A DNA stretch of 64,000 bases, taken from Collinsella aerofaciens. GTDB taxonomy: Bacteria > Actinomycetota > Coriobacteriia > Coriobacteriales > Coriobacteriaceae. Of the stretch, positions 61,400 to 64,000 are shown in pieces; position 1 is the first letter of the stretch; the number at the start of each line of letters is the position of its first letter. The notes under the pieces were generated by a model that was given only the letters and a program-made list of their open reading frames with translations, ran no database searches and was not told where the DNA came from. The translations under genes were made by a program, and so were the position numbers. The stretch lies in contig JAPJOH010000009.1 of assembly GCA_030826265.1 (NCBI GenBank), forward strand, positions 7,025 to 71,024, written 5' to 3'.

Positions 61400-62491
61400 A
61401 TGCAAACAAACCCTTTTAAGCCCACAGCAGGTAAAACACCTCCCACGATTATCGGGCGCGAAGATGTGCTCGAAGAATTCAGTGAAGGCCTCACCAACGG
61501 GCCTGGTGCCCCTGGGCGCCTAATGCGCATAGCCGGCGTCCGTGGAACGGGCAAGACGGTCCTCCTTGACGAGTGCTCACGTTTGGCGCAAAGCCGTGGC
61601 TGGACGGTCATAAAAGAGGTCGCAACCGAGGGACTTTGCCAGCGCATTCTCGAACAGCTGCAGCCCAAATTCCAGGCAAAACACGCCAGATTTGAGCCCA
61701 CCGTAGCTGGCATATCCATCGGCAGCATAGATATTGAGCGAATCGGCCCATCGCTACGCGACGCCATGAGACAGACAATATCCAAGAATGGAAATGGCCT
61801 GCTCATCACTCTCGACGAGGTTCAAGACGCAGAGCTCGATGAGGTCCGAACGCTCTCCATTGCGATTCAGCAGGTTATCGGCGAAGACCTTGATATCGCC
61901 TTTGTTTTTGCTGGGCTGCCTTCGATGATTGAAAGCATCATCAACGGAAAGACACTTACGTTTTTGCGCCGTGCCCTCCCCTTTGACCTGAAGGCTGTGG
62001 CAGTAACCGAAGTGTCGTACTCCCTCGAGGAAACCATTGAAGCGTCTGGCATGGAGTTGCAGCCAGGTATTGCCGGCCAACTTGCCGAGGCAACGCAAGG
62101 CTATCCTTTCATGATCCAACTCGTTGGATACTACGCATGGCAGTTGGCGAGACGCGCACATACAGCGATTATTGGAGAAGAAGAAGCCGAGCGCGGCATT
62201 GCAACGGCACGCGAACGCTTCTGCGCCATGGTGATTGAGCCCGCGCTGCGGCGCATTCCGCCCACATGCATCGCTTATCTGCTGAGCATGGCGTCTTTGG
62301 GGCAAACGAGCTCGACCAGCATGGTTGCCGATGCCCTAAACAAAACGCCTCAACAGGTGAGCTCCGTCCGCAGCCGCCTGTTAAGAGAATCGATTATCGA
62401 GGCCCCCTCGTACGGCAAGGTCTCATTTGCCATCCCCTACATGCGCAATTACCTCTACGAACACAAAGCCGAACTGGAAGTTGAACTGTAG
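61400..62491 (+). CDS. AAA-type ATP-binding protein
   Basis: From ATG 61400 the protein is 363 residues, with AAAGG eight bases upstream; GTG 61391 is a weaker alternative. Walker A is GVRGTGKTVLL (~46-56) and Walker B is GLLITLDEVQDAEL (~130), with a sensor-like FVFAGLP and a C-terminal winged-helix-like end (LNKTPQQVSSVRSRLLRESIIE). This is the archaeal-type ATPase/ORC1-like group often found in genomic islands. The role is unknown. It stands alone between a phased-repeat control region and an inverted repeat, beside an integrase remnant. Confidence 0.82.
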   Translation: MQTNPFKPTAGKTPPTIIGREDVLEEFSEGLTNGPGAPGRLMRIAGVRGTGKTVLLDECSRLAQSRGWTVIKEVATEGLCQRILEQLQPKFQAKHARFEPTVAGISIGSIDIERIGPSLRDAMRQTISKNGNGLLITLDEVQDAELDEVRTLSIAIQQVIGEDLDIAFVFAGLPSMIESIINGKTLTFLRRALPFDLKAVAVTEVSYSLEETIEASGMELQPGIAGQLAEATQGYPFMIQLVGYYAWQLARRAHTAIIGEEEAERGIATARERFCAMVIEPALRRIPPTCIAYLLSMASLGQTSSTSMVADALNKTPQQVSSVRSRLLRESIIEAPSYGKVSFAIPYMRNYLYEHKAELEVEL

Positions 62492-62509
62492 AAGCGGTAA
62501 CTGCCCTGC

Positions 62510-62564
62510 AAGACGAAAACCGTTTTCGTGCGGATTTATAGCAGACGCAAACGGTTTTCGTCTT
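62510..62564. repeat. inverted repeat behind the ATPase gene, plus related direct repeat
   Basis: AAGACGAAAACCGTTT (62510-62525) and AAACGGTTTTCGTCTT (62549-62564) pair perfectly. The right half, CAGACGCAAACGGTTTTCGTC, recurs with two changes at 62615-62635, and GCGTACG/CGTACGC pair between them. Confidence 0.8.
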
Positions 62565-62579
62565 GATTTGCGTACGGAA

Positions 62580-63934
62580 TTAAGACGTAAATTGCGCTTT
62601 CGTACGCTTATTACCAGACGCAAATTGTTTTCGTCCGGCCATGCGTCCCCAATCTAGACGAAAAGAGCCCCAAGCTCGTATTGAACTGCATCCCAATTCT
62701 TGGACGGGCGCCGATGCCCTGATCTCTGCCATGTCGAGGTGCGAGATCAAATCCTTGGCGCGCTCGCCGGAGTGGTATGCCTTGTTCGGCGCCACCTTCC
62801 TGTAGAGCTTCTTGAGCTTCGTCTTCCCCTTGTTGCCCGGCGGCATCTCCGTCTCAGGTGGCAGCCCTAGGAAGGACAGGACGCCGGGCAGGTCGCACAG
62901 CATCACGTCCTCGATGTCGGCCTTGGCCGCCAGGTCGACGACTCTCTGCGCTGTCGGCGAGATGTTCGGGGTGCTGCTACCGCCCGCTGGTTCGGAAGCT
63001 GGCGGGCAGTAGCGGGCAGTAGCGGCAGTAGCGGTGTGGCTCGATAGGCCCGAATATCCGTAAGGAAGGTGCTCGCTCTCATATGTGCTGATATGCCTCG
63101 CCTCGCGAACCTTGGGATGCTTCCTGAGGTAATCCCTCAATTCGAGCCACTCTTTATGCTCATAACGCTTCGAAATCGTTTCCCCGTCGACAGTTTCCTT
63201 CACATAATGGTATGTTCGAACGCCTTCGAACTTGCCGAACCCGTTCTCGACGCTGAAGTTTCTGAACCAGCGCGAAAACCCATTCAGGTCCATGAAGTTG
63301 ACTTGGGGATGCCTGTCTTTCGTTCGTTCGAATGAGTGGACGAGCGGAGTGCCTTTGACTTGTTCCAGGCCGAAGGCTTCCATTTCGCGGGCCTGCTCCT
63401 TTTTCCAGAATTCGAGATACGACGTCAGCGTCTCGCTTATCGAGATCCTCCGCACGCTTTTCTTGCTTTTGGGCGAGCGAACGCTTCGATCGGCCGCGAA
63501 CTGCTGCTCAATGAGGATGCTTCTGTTCTCGACGGAGACATCGGACCACGTCATCCCGAGGGCTTCTGCCCTTCTCATGTCGGTGTCGAGCATGAGCATC
63601 ACGAATGTGATGTGCGCGTCCGGTTCTCGATTGAGTAGGATGTCGAGTAGGCGAGCGGCGTGATGGTTCCTTCGCGGTTGTCGTGGAACTTTTTTGCGTA
63701 CGAGCCGACGGTGTCCCTCGATTTTTGGACGTAGGTGCCGCTGTTGAGTTCTGCCTTGTAGGCTTCGAGTGCGGCGTCGACCTCTCGGCTTTTGGTGGTA
63801 TGTATGGTCTGCCACGGCGAATAGCGGTATTTGCCCGTGACCGGATCCTTGCCGAGGCTGTGACGGTAGCGCCACGTGTATTTGTCGCGGCGTTGCTTCG
63901 TTCCTTTGCCTATGACGAGAGGTCGGTCGTTCAT
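62580..63934 (-). pseudogene. decayed tyrosine-recombinase integrase
   Basis: The N-terminal arm-binding part (MNDRPLVIGKGTKQRRDKYTWRY to KKFHDNREGT) is read from 63934. Near 63660 the frame changes, and the catalytic domain resumes with LLDILLNREPDAHITFVMLML, then MRRAEALGMTWSDV, which holds the first catalytic Arg. Most of the core-binding domain (~80 residues) is missing at the junction, pointing to an internal deletion. The expected His-x-x-Arg and Tyr motifs are not seen; the C-terminal ~200 residues are of unknown character with a low-complexity Ala/Thr stretch. It was probably the integrase of a lost or degraded element to the right. Confidence 0.75.
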
Positions 63935-64000
63935 CGTGTTCCTTGCCTGAAGTGCCTGAGAATCGCGCTCGGTTGCGCGGAATGGCGCAAAGGGCTGGGG

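Overview
The window looks like chromosome from a high-GC gut coriobacterium, most likely Collinsella. This rests on the GatCAB order gatC-gatA-gatB, an actinobacterial GlnR-type regulator beside a type I glutamine synthetase, sortase-dependent pili, strong Shine-Dalgarno sites, and many intergenic palindromes of the kind seen in that group. The genus is inferred from protein character, not from a marker-gene search.

Layout. 1-3.2 kb: the end of an unidentified gene, a UPF0210 protein, a SAM methyltransferase and a YhbY RNA-binding protein. 3.2-6.2 kb: a large STAND/BTAD regulator. 6.6-10.6 kb, minus strand: nagB, a PTS IIA protein, glmM, rpsI and rplM (amino-sugar supply next to a ribosomal operon). 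10.7-12.9 kb: a patatin-like protein, a 62-bp tandem repeat and tmRNA. 13.3-16.7 kb: a PIN toxin-antitoxin module with a clear promoter and operator, then a P1B-type metal ATPase with a small membrane partner. 16.9-21.6 kb: two ABC exporter-type half transporters divergent from an AraC regulator. 21.8-25.3 kb: gatB, gatA, gatC. 25.6-34.7 kb: a pilus locus with a tip protein carrying a G9 tract, two further pilins and a class C sortase. Between the last pilin and the sortase sits a ~420-bp tandem duplication, each copy encoding a 50-residue basic membrane peptide. 35-45 kb: a HAD phosphatase, an MFS transporter, a moaC-mobB fusion, moaA, an endonuclease-like orphan and a second ABC pair. 45.5-49.5 kb: a MATE exporter with a frameshifted MerR regulator, then a lower-GC secreted cysteine-peptidase-like protein and a lipoprotein. 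49.5-55.7 kb: ligA, htrA, glnR, glnA. 55.9-61.3 kb: a LacI regulator, kdgK, eda, a GntR regulator and a YczE-like membrane protein. 61.3-63.9 kb: an AAA ATPase behind helically phased repeats, and a decayed integrase.

The most interesting signals are non-coding. (1) Two copies of a multi-stem RNA-like element with covarying helices and invariant blocks lie upstream of eda (58231-58363) and of the YczE-like gene (60468-60598); it is a riboswitch candidate. (2) A second conserved hairpin, with invariant loop GCACCCTACC, follows matching LacI-type operators upstream of kdgK and of the same membrane-protein gene. This ties both units into one apparent keto-deoxygluconate regulon. (3) Two ~135-nt structured elements with identical internal spacing lie directly after stop codons at 1524-1657 and 21679-21819. 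(4) The tandem duplication at 26.7-27.6 kb resembles a type I toxin-antitoxin repeat. (5) The G9 tract suggests phase variation of the pilus tip protein. Several families of short palindromes (CATCACAACATTCGA type, CCACCACAAAGG type, AGTTGCGGTG type) sit almost always just 3' of a stop codon and probably serve as 3'-end or termination structures.
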